In this document: one piece after another, positions 5,991-6,314 of the stretch
Numbering within the stretch: the first letter of the stretch is position 1
Layout of the letters: each line of letters begins with the position of its first letter
Source: Gemmatimonadota bacterium
GTDB taxonomy: Bacteria; JAAXHH01
NCBI GenBank assembly: GCA_026713285.1
Contig: JAPOOT010000444.1
Span: 1 to 6,314 of the forward strand
DNA length: 6,314 bases
Direction: 5' to 3'
The notes under the pieces: generated by a model
The model's database searches: none
Told to the model about the DNA's origin: nothing
Seen by the model: only the letters and a program-made list of their open reading frames with translations
Translations under genes and position numbers: made by a program

Positions 5991-6314
5991 ATGGCAATCG
6001 ACATCACCGTACCGCAACTCGGTGAATCCATTGTCGAAGCAACGGTCGTCCAGTGGTTCAAAGAGGAAGGCGATCCGGTCGTGACCGGCGAGGCCCTGCT
6101 GGAACTGGAGACCGAAAAAGTCACCCTCGAAGTAAACGCCAACGACAGCGGCGTCCTGGCTCGCATCGAACGCACGGCGGGAGAGGATGTTAAAATCGGC
6201 GATCTGCTCGGTGTGCTTGACGACAGCGGTGTCAAGGCGGCCGAAGTTTCCGACGCCACGTCGGCGGAATCGGCGGTTGAGGGGGAAATGCCGTCAGAGG
6301 AAATAGCGCCATCC
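5991..6314 (+). CDS. sucB: Dihydrolipoyl succinyltransferase, E2 of 2-oxoglutarate dehydrogenase (partial, N-terminal lipoyl domain)
   Basis: 108 codons from ATG 5991 run off the right edge with no stop. Residues 1-77 form one complete lipoyl domain: VPQLGESIVEATVVQWFKEE at the start, then LELETEKVTLEV, whose Lys43 is the expected lipoylation site, then GVLARIERTAGEDVKIGDLL. The phrase QLGESIVEATV is typical of 2-oxo-acid dehydrogenase E2 proteins of the succinyl type. From about residue 78 the sequence becomes Ala-, Ser-, Glu- and Asp-rich (DDSGVKAAEVSDATSAESAV), the flexible linker that lets the lipoyl arm swing. The E1/E3-binding and catalytic domains are outside the window. Position directly after sucA makes the succinyltransferase assignment strong; a general branched-chain or acetyl E2 is less likely. 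Confidence 0.9.
   Translation, partial: MAIDITVPQLGESIVEATVVQWFKEEGDPVVTGEALLELETEKVTLEVNANDSGVLARIERTAGEDVKIGDLLGVLDDSGVKAAEVSDATSAESAVEGEMPSEEIAPS

Overview
The window looks like ordinary chromosomal DNA from a moderately GC-rich bacterium. It has Shine-Dalgarno-led genes, a Sec-type signal peptide on a secreted peptidase, and a 2-oxoglutarate dehydrogenase E1 (E1o) that is separate from its E2. The protein variants and GC-rich codon use remind me of uncultured Gram-negative lineages such as Gemmatimonadota or Latescibacterota. That is an impression from family resemblance and cannot be settled from this sequence. No mobile element, CRISPR array, rRNA or tRNA is visible.

Layout. The left half is read on the minus strand, in transcription order: argG (argininosuccinate synthase, 1476-2711), a small VOC/glyoxalase-fold protein (968-1390), and a secreted M14 zinc carboxypeptidase (878 down to and past the left edge). 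Gaps are 85 and 89 bases, so one transcription unit is possible but not shown. The argG-VOC gap holds three near-perfect tandem copies of an 18-base unit; a fourth, decayed copy in the same register lies in the last codons of argG. The right half is read on the plus strand: sucA (E1o, 2999-5857), then, 133 bases on, the start of sucB (E2, dihydrolipoyl succinyltransferase, 5991 past the right edge).

argG and sucA are divergent. The roughly 290 bases between them must hold both promoters, and I mark one candidate for each. The long open frame of sucA extends almost back to argG (an ATG exists at 2732). However, homology begins at about 3000, where a strong GGAGGA Shine-Dalgarno precedes an in-frame TTG, so I place the start there.

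Function. SucA and SucB carry out decarboxylation and succinyl transfer in the TCA cycle's 2-oxoglutarate dehydrogenase complex; the E3 gene is not in view. ArgG joins citrulline and aspartate in arginine synthesis. The peptidase probably acts outside the cytoplasm on peptides. The VOC protein's substrate is unknown. I found no evidence for a new multi-gene system. The points most worth a second look are the tandem repeat at the argG 3' end, the non-ATG start of sucA, and the atypical ArgG ATP-loop.
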